The notes beneath the pieces were generated by a model. It had not been told where the DNA came from. It saw only the letters and a list, made by a program, of their open reading frames with translations, and searched no databases. This document shows, in pieces, positions 33,966 to 45,534 of a stretch of DNA of 64,000 bases. The translations under genes and the position numbers were made by a program. Source of the DNA: Dipteris shenzhenensis (lineage: Eukaryota > Polypodiophyta > Polypodiopsida > Gleicheniales). Location of the stretch: assembly GCA_047967505.1 (NCBI GenBank), contig CM106539.1, one strand, 5' to 3'. How positions within the stretch are numbered: the first letter of the stretch is position 1; each line of letters opens with the position of its first letter.

Positions 33966-36900
33966 CTTAACTTTTTAAAGATTTTGATAATGACAAGACA
34001 TAATTAGAAGTTCTGATAGATTTTACTAAAAGGTCTGTGTATAAAGTAAATAGGAAAGGAGGAAGTTGAACAAACAAGGAATGCACTAGTCGTTTCGACC
34101 TAGCTCAATTGCGATAGCCTCCTTTAGCATTTCATTCATTTGGTGGCTGCTCTGCCCAAGTCATCTCTACCTTAGTCCACACGAGCCTTATGCTATTGGC
34201 AAAATTGTTCCCATAGTTTGAAGGAGCAGTAGCTTGTTTTGTCGATTTCCTTCACATGCATCCTTGCTCCCCAAAGCTACAGGTGCCTAGTACTATTTTG
34301 AGCGTATTTGTTGGAGGGTGGCTCTTTAGTAGCTTGTCCATCCTTTAAAAGCTTTCTACTAGTTCATGATTGTCAAATGGGGTCTTAGAGTGGTTCCTAC
34401 AAGTTGTGTGCCTCTATGTTGAGCCTTTTGTAGTGTGACTGGTTTGCTCGGTAAGAGCTTTTGACGAGCCACCTTTTGGGTAGTTGGGCCTAAAGGCTTG
34501 GCTCATGGGGTTGAATAGTGCAGTTTTGTAGCTCCTTTTCTTGATTTTGGGTAGCTCATTTCTCCAAGAATTTCTCAGGTTCCCTAGTGGCCTTTTGAGA
34601 GATCTCTAGGACTATTATCCTTTGATCTATAGCCTCTCTCTTTGTTGAGTTTAGGGTCCCCTCTTAGGCCCCCTTGGTGAAGATCTTGTAGGTTGGGGCG
34701 CTTACCAATTGTGGATGACCTTTGGTGGCTTTCCCACTCCTTTCTTTTTTGGTATTTTTCTTCACTCAACCAAAGGGCTTGTGCCAATTGTCCTTAGCTT
34801 GAGCTCTTTTCATTTCCTTCCTTCTTCTCCCTCTCCTTTTTGCACAGGGTGCAACGTTTTATTTGTTCTTGAAGAAAGAGAAATTTGGTGGCAACCCCTG
34901 GTCTGGCTACAAGGGCTCTATGGTAGCACCCTTGAATCCCCTAGTGGACAATAGGTGAAGCAACCAGTGCAATCACTTTAGGACAAGGTAGTAGTGAGTA
35001 GAATAGTCAGCCTCACACCCACAAGGAGACATGTGAGAGATCTGATCCAGGATAGGTTGGCACTAGAAGGGGACCACATCTAGGAGGGGACAATGTAAAA
35101 GGGGACCACATCTAGGAAGTCACCATATATGGAAGAGGCGTTTTCCTCCTCAGTGAGCTCCCTTATGGAGTGAAGCCCCAATCTCCTGGGTCCCCACTTG
35201 GTGGATGCCATGGGTTCATGGGATATGACTCACCACATGCCTCGCTTCCTAGTGATGCTATAGCTCCTAGGGCTTGCATGAGCGTACAAGGCTATCCTTC
35301 CTTCCATTGGACAAGCATTTGCTATAGTACTGGAGTCTCCCACGAAGTCAACAGCTTAAGTAGTGGTAGATGATCGAGTCCCATGGCTCTAACTACTTGT
35401 AGAGAGCTCGGAGGCTCTACTAGAGATGATTCTCCTACAGACTCTAGAGGAGAGAATGCTTCAATAGAGATTGGAGATTTTTCAGGCTCAAAAATGGGCC
35501 CACCTAGTTTGTTACTATACGACAGGTCCAAAACAAGACCCCTCACCCTATCACAGGATAGACAAAGATAATGTAGGGATTACCAAGAGGATAGGACCCC
35601 ATAGGTAGCCACATCAATGCAATAGGAGTCCCATACTCCTTGGGTGAATCCGTCTAATGGAAATTGGACCAAGGTGGGTGAAAAAAACCAAGAAAATGGG
35701 CTAGGAAGAACTATAGACAGTGCGCTAATCATAGGAGGGGAGCACAAGCATTCACCCAGTCCTAGGAGGACCAATTAGGTGACCCCCTTTTGGTGGCCCA
35801 TGACTCTAGAGAGAGATCCTCTAAGACCTCTAACAAATCCACCCAGAGCTGAGGTTCCAACCTCATAGGTTACCCTACAAACAATGGTAGGCCACAAAAG
35901 ATCTTGGCACTTCAATGGCCGCTCCTCCTCCTACCTGCCCCACCACCACAATTGTAAATCAAGCCCTCCTCCCACCCACCCCACCACAATTGTAAAGTAG
36001 GAGGCCCAAATGTCCCAAGAACCAGAGCAGTAGTAGCGATCCTCCTCTTTGGCATCGGTGGCATTCCTTCCCCTTGCCCCTTGCCCCCTGCCCCTGGCGG
36101 GGCCGCCCCCCCTCCTCTCTCTTCTCCCCCCCTCCTCCATTTGTCCCCCTATTGTTATCACCCTTGTCACCAACCCCCTTCCTCCTCCTCATGTCCCCCT
36201 GAGAATTCGGCTCACCTGCTTCTTCCTCCTCACATGCCTTCTTGTGCTTCGCCCATAACCCCAAGATCAATCCCTCTCTGTTGGTATCCTCCTCACTTCA
36301 GCAACCTAGTTCCTCTTAATTGTAGGACACCACCACTTTGTAGGTACCAAGGGGAGGTGGATTAGCCTCTGAGTTTCCTACTACATGCTAGGCTCCCTCT
36401 ACCAAGAGATTTTTGGATACTTGAACAATGGAACTACGTAGATATCACATACTCGTATCCTATGCCTCTAGAGTTGATAGTATTGATCCTGCAATGCCAA
36501 AAAGAGGGTATTAGTGTGGTTGGCTCCCATACTCTTCCTTTAGGGTTCTAAGGTTTGCCTTCACTAGTGTGGAGAAGTGGAACCCGTCTCTGTTCTATGC
36601 CATGATGGAGCATCAGCTGTATGAGATGATGAACGAGTGGATGGGCCCATAGGGGATGGATCTATGGCTTACCTATGGTGCTTCAACTCATTTCTAGCTA
36701 GGTTTTACCTTGGAGAGATGGGCAGGCTCAAGTTGGCAGTAGGAGTGATTCGCATGCCACTCGAGATGGTGCTCACTTAGCCACATTATTGGATGCTTCA
36801 TTAGTGCACCGAGTTGTTTGGATAGATGTTTCCTTCATGTTGTATTGGGCATGGAATGTATGCATTGCATTTGTTATGACCCTTGTACATCAATGCACGG

Positions 36901-36999
36901 ATACGGATTACTCTCCCTCCAAACCCCCCTTCAAAGTTATAGAAGTCTCGCTTTCTAAAGAAGGCTCCTGTACATAGGCAAGCCTTGTCCTCTATGACC
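33966..36999. other. GC-richer unassigned stretch, possibly a decayed LINE 5' portion
   Basis: Composition becomes richer in GC from 34.5 kb and leads without a clear border into the LINE at 37.0 kb, so it may hold the decayed ORF1 and leader of that element. Pro/Ser-rich frames at 36049-36365 follow C-runs. I cannot identify any domain here. Confidence 0.35.
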
Positions 37000-37397
37000 C
37001 CATCCTCTCATGAGTTGGACCTTGGTGAGCTGGAACGTGTATGGGCTCCATGACCGTGCACATAGTCAACCACAGTATCCAATACTTCGACATGAGTTAC
37101 CGTGTGTACTGATAGGATGGGCAATCGACCTTCTGTTGATTCAAGAGCACATGTTCCCAGGAGTGGACATTGCACATCATCACCATCTCTCCTTGGAAGG
37201 GGCCGAGAGTTTTGATGCCGAGCCATTGGTAGGAGTGGAGGGGTTTGCATTTTGGCTTCTTAGGCAGTGGCCCCTTTGGTTTTTTATTAAGGTGAGCTCA
37301 TCATAGGTCATGTAGTTTGGATGGGCTCTGTGTTGGTGCATCCAAGGTTGGGATCCTAAATGTGTATGCACCAGCTTGCAAACAACACTATTGGAGG

Positions 37398-37669
37398 TGG
37401 TGGCCTTCACCTCTCGGCATGGTTAATTGATGAATTGTAGAGGGGGTCTTGCGTGTTGTCAACACGTGGATATAATGGGAAATAATCCCATATGTATATG
37501 TGCCCTCTTGGGGGCCTTGAATATAAAAGGCTTATTTGAAGACTCTCTCTTATCCCTTCCATGACTGTTTTGGTGGAGAGAGAGGCATGCATGGCTAGGA
37601 GGCAGGGGATGGGGACCCCCCACACTCGGCGCTCCATCTGACATGTGGCACATGCATAGCGTGCCAACA
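37398..37669 (+). repeat. TRIM 5' LTR
   Basis: Ends gtgccaaca; starts tggtggcc, probably a changed TGTTGG. It pairs with 37983-38245. Confidence 0.85.
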
Positions 37670-37982
37670 TGGTATCAGAATAGGACTGAACCTGCAGATT
37701 GTTTGACGAACTGCGTGCGGTGACAGAGACTGAATGTTCGTGGTGGTGCATTGTTCGTGACTTTATTACGGCGGCGGTCGGCACGACGACGGCTCTTGAG
37801 GGCACTGACTGTGATTCGAGTCCTATGGGCTTTGGCTATAGGCTACCCGTGTAGGCTAATCTTTGTTGGCTACGTGGACTTTGATTTGTCGCATGTGCCT
37901 TGTTTGGTTGGCCCCTCCTTGCTTTGGTTGGGGGTCCGCCTTTGGTTTGATCAGTTGTTCCTTAGGTTTGTCCACAGGGGGG

Positions 37983-38245
37983 TGTTGGCCTTCACCCCTT
38001 GGCATGCTTGATTGATGAATTGTAGAGGGGGTTTTGCATGTTGTCAGCATGTGGATGTAATGGGAAATAATCCCATATGCATATGTGCCCTCTTGGGGGC
38101 CTTGAATATAAAAGGATTATTTAAAGACTCTCTCTTATCTGTCCCGAGACTTTTTGGGGGGAGAGAGAGGCTTGCATGGCTAGGAGGTGGACCCCCTACA
38201 CTCGGCGCTCCATCTAACACATGGCACGCATAGAGCGTGCCAACA
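37983..38245 (+). repeat. TRIM 3' LTR
   Basis: Starts TGTTGGCC and ends CCAACA, a perfect 6-bp inverted terminus. About 90% similar to the 5' LTR by eye. Confidence 0.88.
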
Positions 38246-40901
38246 AACAACGCCCTTCTTTTTGGAGGCAATTGACAAAGTGCCTTCTAGATGTGGACTC
38301 TTGGATCATTGGAGGTGACTTCAACAATATAGAGCCATGGAGGACAAGCAAAGCAGAGCCTCCTTCGTTGAGATGCCGGTACCAGAAAGAAGCACCTGGG
38401 AGAACTTTATTTTTGCGGTTGGTGGCAGAGATCCCTAGAGGGAGGCAGAGTTTACTAGGCTCCCTGACAACCTTCATTTTTCTTTTAGATATAGGAGGCA
38501 TGATGGCTAACTGGAGAGCCTTGAAAATTTTATGTTGGGGACTGGGCACAGCATAGAGGACTATTGTAGCAGGCACCATGATGTCAAATCACTCTTTGAT
38601 TGTACTCTATCTTAAGTAGACCCACCTTGGAGTATACCCTAGAAGGGGATCCACATCCTAGATGATCTCCTTTTAGGAGGCGAAGGTGCAACAAGAAGTA
38701 GTTGAGATCTAGAGGTAGCTAGAGGGGGGGACTCAGAGAGGGATGGGCTTCTTGGGTAGCAGATGCAATCCGACGGAGCATCCAAGAGCTATAGTCCCAG
38801 GCCCTAAGATGAAGACATGCTCTTTAGCACTGAGAGAGAGCACTATGTCAAGATCTAGCATCCATAGAGAAACTCAAAGAGCAAGATTTAGGTTTCTAGT
38901 AGCTCAATGACCAGTATGAGAGTGTGCGACTTGACCTACAAGTCATGAAGTCTCGTTGGGCTGACTTCTCATATCATTCATCCTAAACTAGATGGGTGCA
39001 GTAGGGCAACAAGATGACCAAACAAGTCTTTTAAACCACTGGGCCACAATTAGTTGGGTCTCAGCTTCAGAGGTTGCGAGATGCGCTGGGGCAAATATTT
39101 GGACCCGAAGGATATCCTTGAGCTGACCACAAACTTCTATTGAGAGCTGTTTCAATTGAAGGAGGAGTTGATGACAACTTTGATAGCTCAAAAAAGAGTT
39201 TGGGAGTTGGTTCTGTCTGTTGTCCCATAAAGCTTGAGCAGGTGACCAGAGGCTTTGTTGACGGGACGAGGAGCTCTCGCAGGCCCTCAAGGCTCTCCCT
39301 CCCCAAAAGTATCCAGGGGAGGATGGCTTGACCTCGAGTTTTTCCCGTTTCTTTTGGGAGAATATTTTCACTCCACTTTAGTTGGCTTACCAGGAGATTT
39401 AGACTCAGGCTCCCTTCCGACATTGGAGACAGGTTGCTTTATAGGATATGGCCTTAAAGTTCTTGGCCAAAGGTCTTGAGCTTGCAGTTGAGGTGCCACG
39501 TGCCTGATATCATTCATGACACGTAGACTAGTTTTGTTCAGAAATGCAGTATCTTGGACAACATCTTCATCGTTTGGAAGGTAGTGGATTGGGTCAGTGA
39601 GAGGAGTCGCAACCTCTTGCCATCCTTCTCTTGGATTTTAAGAAGGCATATGATAGAGTGGAGTTGTCCTTCTTGGAGGGCATCATGTAGAGATTGGGCT
39701 TCTCAACGAGGTCTCAACTGTTTACGCAGGCATGTTTATGCAGGCAGCTTCAGTCAGGTGATCATTGGGGGGCACAAGATCAAGGCTTTTTCTTTCTCGC
39801 TCGGTTCGACAGGGTTGCCCCCTTCGCTCCCTTCCTTCTCCTTTTTGTAGCGGAGGCATTGTGCTATTTTTGGCATTTTGAGGCGATCAACCTCACAGGG
39901 ATGAGGCTGCCAATCTGATAAGAGGAGGAGCTGCTAGACTCAAAGTTTGTAGATGATACAACTTTGTATGTGGAGGGATCAACAACAAGCCTTGAGACAG
40001 TCAAGGGAGACTTGGCTATCTATTGTGAGGCCTCTAGGGCCCAGTCAACCAGATCAAATCTATTGGCTTCTTCATGGGTATAGAGGAGGTTTAGAAGGTC
40101 ATAGATTGGGGGGCTACCTTTGGCTTTTGCTGGATTATGCAGGGGCAGACTATGTGATACCTTGGCTAGCATTGATATCTTAGTAGAGTAGCATATTGCC
40201 TCAATTCTAGAGAGCGTTCGGTGCAAGCTTCTATATTGGACCTCAACCAAACTCTCCCTAGCATGTAGTGTAGTGGTAGTCAACTAGGTTCTTCTGGCCA
40301 CGGCCTGGTACATAGCCCCCTACTAGTGTTTTCACTAGGGGTGCATGGAGCAATGGAGCACTTGGTGTGCAACTTCCTTTGGGCAGGATCATATGGCACA
40401 CAGAATACTAGAGATTGAGTGGCATGACAGACAGTGATCATGCCACAGGAATGATGAGGTTTGGGTATCATTGATCCAAAGATGCATAGCAAAGCCCTCT
40501 TGGGTAGGCTAGTGGTACATGGTCTCACCCCAGGTGCAAGGATCTAGAAGCTCCTCCTCCAATGGCAAAGGGGCATATGCTAGGCCAACGGACCCACCTT
40601 GGTGGGCATAGTGGCCGAGCTAGATCTTTCAAGGCCTAGAGGCAGCTCCCTAGGTATGCAGAGACCAAGGTGTAGGCACTCTCGCATTTCAAGGGGACAG
40701 GCACATGGATGGCAGAGATTGATGTAGCGATCCTTGCTTCTTGGTGGGAGGGATTACACAATCCTTGGTCCCCTCACAACAGCTGGTCTAGGCAATTCTC
40801 GGGGATACTTATGTTTCATCATTTCCTAAATTTTATAAAAAGTATGAATCTATAGCTCTTGTTTATCCTTCTTGTCATGTGGTGCAACCCCCTGCCTTAG
40901 G

Positions 40902-40938
40902 TGGTGTGTGTGTGTGTGTGTGTGATTGTAGTAGTAGT
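40902..40938. repeat. (TG)n followed by (TAG)n microsatellite
   Basis: A run of TG dinucleotides, then gtagtagtagtag. Confidence 0.9.
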
Positions 40939-41254
40939 AGTCGTCTAATGGAGTAGCACTTTTTACCACATTGCAAATTCACTAGGTTCTTGCATTAGAA
41001 ACCTCTTAGATATCTAATAACGTCGTGAAGGGACCATACCACTAGGTCAGGAGACACCCATCCTGTGTGTCAGCATCCTTGAAGGCAATTGCAACAAGGG
41101 CACTTGTAATGTCAACATGGTCAAAGCCCTAGAAGCCTGGTAGAGCAATCCACATCCCTACCTCTCCAATTGTCCACTTTTTAAAGGTTACCTCTTGTGA
41201 GGAGACATCGATATGGAGAAGTATGCTATGATGGGCTTAGTGTAAGAGTGGTCA

Positions 41255-41480
41255 CATACCTCCTTGTGGAAGGGTTATGGTTATGCCTCTCGTACATGCG
41301 CAAGTGTACACACACATATAGAGTGGCAAAGACCTCTTTGGGAAAAGGTTATGGTCATGCCTCCCTATGCCTCTTGCAGATGCGCAAGGGCACACACACA
41401 TATAGAGTGGCAAAGACCTCCTTGGGAAAAGGTTATGGTTATGCCTGATAAGAATGCACATACACACATACATGCATATA
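41255..41480. repeat. Tandem repeat of about 80-90 bp, nearly three copies
   Basis: Copies carry cacacacatatagagtggcaaagacctc followed by ttgggaaaaggttatggt and atgcctc. The frames on both strands repeat the same peptides. Confidence 0.9.
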
Positions 41481-41517
41481 GACATAGATAAAGATTTGTG
41501 TGTGTGCACAAATATTT

Positions 41518-41518
41518 C

Positions 41519-41549
<31 letters not shown>

Positions 41550-41555
41550 AAAAAA
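41518..41555. repeat. Poly-C run followed by poly-A run
   Basis: About 22 C then about 15 A. A homopolymer junction of this length may also mark an assembly or sequencing weak point. Confidence 0.9.
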
Positions 41556-42489
41556 GTGTACATACTTTTTTATGTTGTTGTTGTTGAAATCCATCAAGAC
41601 TTAATATTAGAGTGAACAGAAGATAAAAAATCTTATTATAAGATAAGAAAAGAGTATGATCTATCTCATGAGCACGGAGGCAATCAAAGATCATATTCTT
41701 TGATATACACACTTTTTTTGGGGGTGAGAATTCTTTGATATACGCACACACACACATATACACTAGACTCTAACAAGAGTTTGTAATAGAGAAGACAATA
41801 GCGGCGGCATTGTGCGTAGTCAATGTGAAGCTAAACAGAATTTCACTAAGAGAAAATCATTTTTGCCCTACAAGAGCTAGTATATGACAAATGCAAGACG
41901 GTGATCCGAGTTGAAGGAACGAATTCAAACCACCCAAGCTGATTGAGGAGCGTTAACATCAACGGTGAGAACTCTAATGCTTCTAATTCTGTGCACGAGT
42001 CGAATTTTGAATTCTTGAGCACCATTCGAGATGGAGTGAGCGTTTTTGGTTTTGCTAGATAGGAAGCCTGATATATTGTGGTGGTCAGCTAGTTTTGATT
42101 GAGGCTGGAAGATACGTGACAAGCCAATCATGTCAAAGCTCAAGCTGTAAACTAGGGAGAGGTTCATGGTGAGCAGTTATGCCACTATCAATCCACAGAT
42201 GTTATGTGCAAGCCGGAGATAAAATTGGGTTTGCAGCTATATGCCTAGTATGAGGACAAATTAAAATACGCAGAGTAAAGTATGCATGAAACTCTTCTTG
42301 TGATAGCAGTGGACAACAACTCTTTTCTTGGGTTGAGATAATGTGTAGAAGACACCATGCATAGAGTGTCTAAAAGCAACACGAAACACAAGTTTAGACT
42401 ATGTGGACACAAATTAGCTTGGCTGAGCTGCGATGAGTTTTAGAAAACGACCATTGGTTGGTCTAGAAATGATAGCAGAAGTACGTAAA
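41556..42489. other. Intergenic, no gene recognised
   Basis: Nothing supportable on either strand. Confidence 0.4.
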
Positions 42490-42700
42490 ACCAAGCATTC
42501 AATTCTAGCACTCTCTGTGAATGCTTAATTTCATATCTTGTAGCCTTAGTATGTATCTGCACCATTCAGATTTCCTATCACCTAGTGGCTTTGTGAAAAT
42601 ATCAGCAACTTGCTGTGCCAAAAATGAGATCCACATTCGGTGCTGCAAGAACTTTTTAAATGAAATGGAACTGCACTTCAATGTGCTTTGTCCCTGCATG
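42490..42700 (-). pseudogene. Ty1/copia pol C-terminal scrap
   Basis: The minus strand reads QQVADIFTKPLGDRKSEW. This is the hallmark end of copia RNase H (usually 'T..QLADIFTKPL'), preceded by a blurred helix. No LTR is attached. It is an isolated old fragment. Confidence 0.7.
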
Positions 42701-42940
42701 AAAGATAGGATTTCTGGCCAAACAAATATACATACTGGCATCTCAGTAGGGGCATTTGTTGGGATAAGAGGGTCAATGCAGGCCAAGACCTGCAAGGTTA
42801 TAGGGAAAAAGTGGACCGCGATGTGGACAGTGGGCAGCCCTGAGGATCTATGGGCTACCACGTGGGCTGCATGTGGGCTTCATGAAGGCAGCACCTAAGG
42901 GCTGCATGTGGGCATTAGAATAGCAGATGGAGGTTGCTTG

Positions 42941-43641
42941 CTGTAGCCAACAGTCCCACGGGAAGAATATGCCCAGGAATCACACAATGCGTGGATCACA
43001 TCTCAATCTTAAGTGCACACATGTATTGCTGAAGTATATTTAAAGTGCCATAGAGATATACACCCAAAAGAAGATAATAGATGTTCCAAAATGGACAGAA
43101 CCAAATACAAAATATGCCCTCACTCAAGTACAACGTGGACAGCACAATGCTGCCCTGCTTGTGACCTTGGAGTAGACAATCTTCTGGATCCTTCTGCTGC
43201 ACTAGCTCCTCCTGCTGCTTGGCCTTCTGATAAGCTTCATTGGCTCTTGGAGTCTTGATACTGATTGCAGATCCTAGAGACCTCCCTGCTGCTCTTCTTT
43301 CTGTGTGAAGATCTGCAGCATAATGGGGGCCTATTTATAGGGCTAATGCCCCTCAGATCTTGGCGACCAGATCTCACAGACTGGCCTACCAGTTTGTCTA
43401 ATACCTGGCCAGCCAGCCCTTTTGCCGACCCTGCTGTGCAGTTGAGCAGACGTTCTGTACAGCCGACCTGTACTGTTGTACCCGATTGGCCTTTTGTAAG
43501 CCCAACCTGTACCTGCAGTCTGCCGACTGGCAGATGACTCCTGCCTGCTCCTGGCCTCTGCTGACCTGCTTCAGTCCTACAAATGAGCCCTTGCAGGTAC
43601 TGCTGCTGTCACCAGCTCATCCGTCATCTAGGCCTTATGCT
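42941..43641 (-). repeat. LTR-like promoter segment, minus orientation
   Basis: On the minus strand a TATA box (CTATAAATAG, 43340-43331) lies mid-way. The end resembles the segment at 48.1-49.2 kb: both carry a 'cctgggcat' phrase about 40 bp before a TG..CA-type end. Repeated ccagtctg/ggctgg words upstream recall other LTR-like pieces in this window (48.6, 56.2 and 57.6 kb). Probably a solo or truncated gypsy LTR. Confidence 0.45.
43331..43340 (-). promoter_or_regulatory. TATA box in the LTR-like segment
   Basis: CTATAAATAG on the minus strand, in a GC-rich context. Confidence 0.5.
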
Positions 43642-43936
43642 TGTTAGAAACATGGTGAAGAGAGAGAGAGAGAAGGTTAGGGTGTGAGGAAATAATGCTC
43701 AAATGAAGATATGAAGAAGGCTTTCATTCATTCATCAAATATATCAAGATAAGTGAAGTACAAGCCTTATATAGGCTACTCACTCACATACTAGCACCTA
43801 GTGCATATGGGATAAGTCCCATGATGACACGTGGCACTCACACAAGACTCAACACACATAGACTAGTACTAGATCACCTAGTACAACACACCAACACTTC
43901 ACACCAATACACTCTTTGGCTATGATATCTCCAACA
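43642..43936 (-). repeat. LTR (3') of the gag-only element
   Basis: On the minus strand it starts TGTTGGAGATATC, contains cctatataaggcttg as TATA region, and ends TTTCTAACA. About 85-90% like 47291-47556. Confidence 0.85.
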
Positions 43937-44244
43937 CCCCCCTTCAGAGCAAAGAGTGTGAGACCCAATACACAAAGAGTAGACCGATCCCCCCTCCACC
44001 GCAATATTGCAAAGAGCAAGTCCAACTATCCAATACCTCCCGTGTGATAGTGACTTCTCAGTCAGCTTGCGACCGGCAAGGGCAAACCATCACTCGTCAT
44101 CCCCCCTTACTCTGAACTGGGTGGTCAATACCATCAACCAAAGTAAAAGACAATACATTCATTTTTGGGGGACAACCCAGGGCAAAGTACCTTTTATTAA
44201 CTCCAAATACATTCAATTTAGAGGGACAACTCAAGGCTGAGAAC

Positions 44245-45106
44245 CTACACAAACACACATAGCATAGGGGCCCAGAAAGACCAACCGTGGTCAAATGGAT
44301 CCTCATCGTCAAGAGAGAGACCGTGAACCTCTGCTGTAGCGGCATGTATCTGCTGTGGGGGCTCTTCAGGTTCAGCTTGGCCTTCAGCCAGAAGATTGGC
44401 ATGATGGTTCTCTTGTTCCTGTGCTTTCTTCTTGAAGCAATGGGCTTCAATGTGTCCTTTCCTCTTGCATAACCTGCAAATAATGTTCTTGTTGTTCTTC
44501 CATTTGCTTGTGGAAGCAATTGCGCGATTAATAGGAGAGGCAAGAGCGGCTTCCTTATTGCGATGGTCCTTCTCAATGAGGAGTGCCACCATATCATCAA
44601 ACATGGTAGTGGCAAGACGAAGGATCTCAAGAGTGTGCTCAAAGCGAGAAATTCCATGCATACTTTTCATAAGGACAGCCATCTTATCTTCATCATTAGG
44701 AACACTTTTCAAACTTGAGAGTTGTTGAATAAGAGATTGAAACCGGGCTAGATGATCACTCAACTCATCACTCTCTTCTATTTTCAGATCATAAAATTTG
44801 AGCTTCAAAAAGACTTTAGAGTTGGTGATTAAGGTCTCGAGGCGATTCCAAATCTGCTTAGCTGTACTTGAAATTCACATGATGGATGAGAGAGTCAGCT
44901 AAGCAAAGACCAATGAGGGCAATGGCCTTAGCATTATGCTGCTTCCAAATCCTTTGGTGTTGTTGATCAAGTAACTCAACCTGGTCATCCTCAATATCCC
45001 AAACTCCTTCACGCATAAGGAGAAGCTGCATTTTGGTTTGCCATGTGGGAAAACTTTCCCCCTTGAACTTCTCCACGAGGAGGGAACTTGAAGACAAGGA
45101 AGTCAT
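44245..45106 (-). pseudogene. Ty1/copia gag with CCHC zinc knuckle
   Basis: Starts MTSLSSSSLLVEKFKGESF, followed by WQTKMQLLLMREGVW, the start of the copia gag (UBN2-type) fold. After a frame slip near 44860 it continues through DELSDHLARFQSLIQQL and FEHTLEILRLATT. It ends in a zinc knuckle CRLCKRKGHIEAHC, with the C-x2-C-x4-H-x4-C pattern. Gag packages retroelement RNA in cytoplasmic particles. Apart from the slip it is well preserved, and it closes with a stop at 44245. Confidence 0.85.
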
Positions 45107-45110
45107 TATT

Positions 45111-45534
45111 GAAGAGGACTTCGTGAAGGTGGGCAGCAGCCTGAGAAATGCTTAAATATATGTGACTAGCAACTTGTGAATGACCTCGGAGGCTTCAAAA
45201 TGCAATAGCAGCCTCCATGTGTGCAAGACAGCTGAAGAGGTGCTCTTGTAGATATTTGCAGGAGCTGGTGGAAGGCCTGAAGGACTCCAAAATACACACG
45301 TAGGTCCGAAATGTGCAGGGTGGTTGATGTAGATGGCTAGGCGATAGGTGTAGGTGCTCTAGATGCAAAGGTGGGTCTCGAAATCTGCAAAGCGGCTCAA
45401 CAAGGCACTCCAAAGTGCTGCACCAGGTCACCACAGTAAAAGTCGGCTGGTATATGTATGCTGGAGTGCTGGAAATAGCTCGGCAATGCTGTGAATGCTC
45501 CGATCCTGTATCCGGTAAGTTGGCGAGACCGTGT
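45111..45534. other. Junction region, no gene recognised
   Basis: GC-rich; lies between the gag-only element and the LINE fragment. No LTR was found. Confidence 0.35.

Larger units (their letters stand above)
37387..38245 (+). mobile_element. TRIM-type miniature LTR retrotransposon nested in the LINE
   Basis: Two LTRs of about 265 bp flank roughly 310 bp that cannot encode a polyprotein. A primer-binding site TGGTATCAGA follows the 5' LTR at 37670, and a purine tract (aggggg) precedes the 3' LTR. Flanks aacaac (37381-37386 and 38246-38251) are direct repeats. The LINE endonuclease reads on across the site (ACKQ, then RPSFW). Eleven bases (actattggagg) between the left flank and the clear LTR start are unexplained. 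Confidence 0.85.
37000..40760 (+). pseudogene. L1-like LINE, decayed, split by a TRIM element
   Basis: An APE-type endonuclease start is read at 37016-37150 (TLVSWNVYGLHDRAH, DLLLIQEHMFPG). It continues after the TRIM insertion at 38252 (RPSFWRQL, WIIGGDFNNIE). Reverse transcriptase motifs follow with frame changes: DNIFIVWKVVDW near 39555, LDFKKAYDRVE near 39640, a SVRQGCPL-like piece near 39800, and DDTTLYVEGSTTSLETVK near 39955. The downstream part (40190-40560) matches the minus-strand LINE at 46.3-47.0 kb in order and wording (NFLWAGS, GLGIIDP, ALLGRLVVHGL). LINEs copy themselves through an RNA primed at the cut target. Stops are frequent, so the copy is dead. Confidence 0.8.
43642..45110 (-). 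mobile_element. Gag-only (TR-GAG-like) LTR retrotransposon, 5' end missing
   Basis: The 3' LTR (43936-43642) is preceded by a purine tract (aaggggggt). The only gene is copia-type gag, about 300 bp upstream of it. No protease, integrase or reverse transcriptase lies between. The 5' LTR expected beyond 45.1 kb is not seen. A related LTR sits at 47291-47556 in the other orientation. Such elements depend on full-length copia relatives. Confidence 0.65.

Noticed and set aside
36049-36365. Proline-rich overlapping frames
   Set aside because: Driven by C-runs on one strand; no conserved motif.
41500-41560. Poly-C/poly-A as a retrogene tail
   Set aside because: No retro-copy ends there; it is a simple homopolymer junction.
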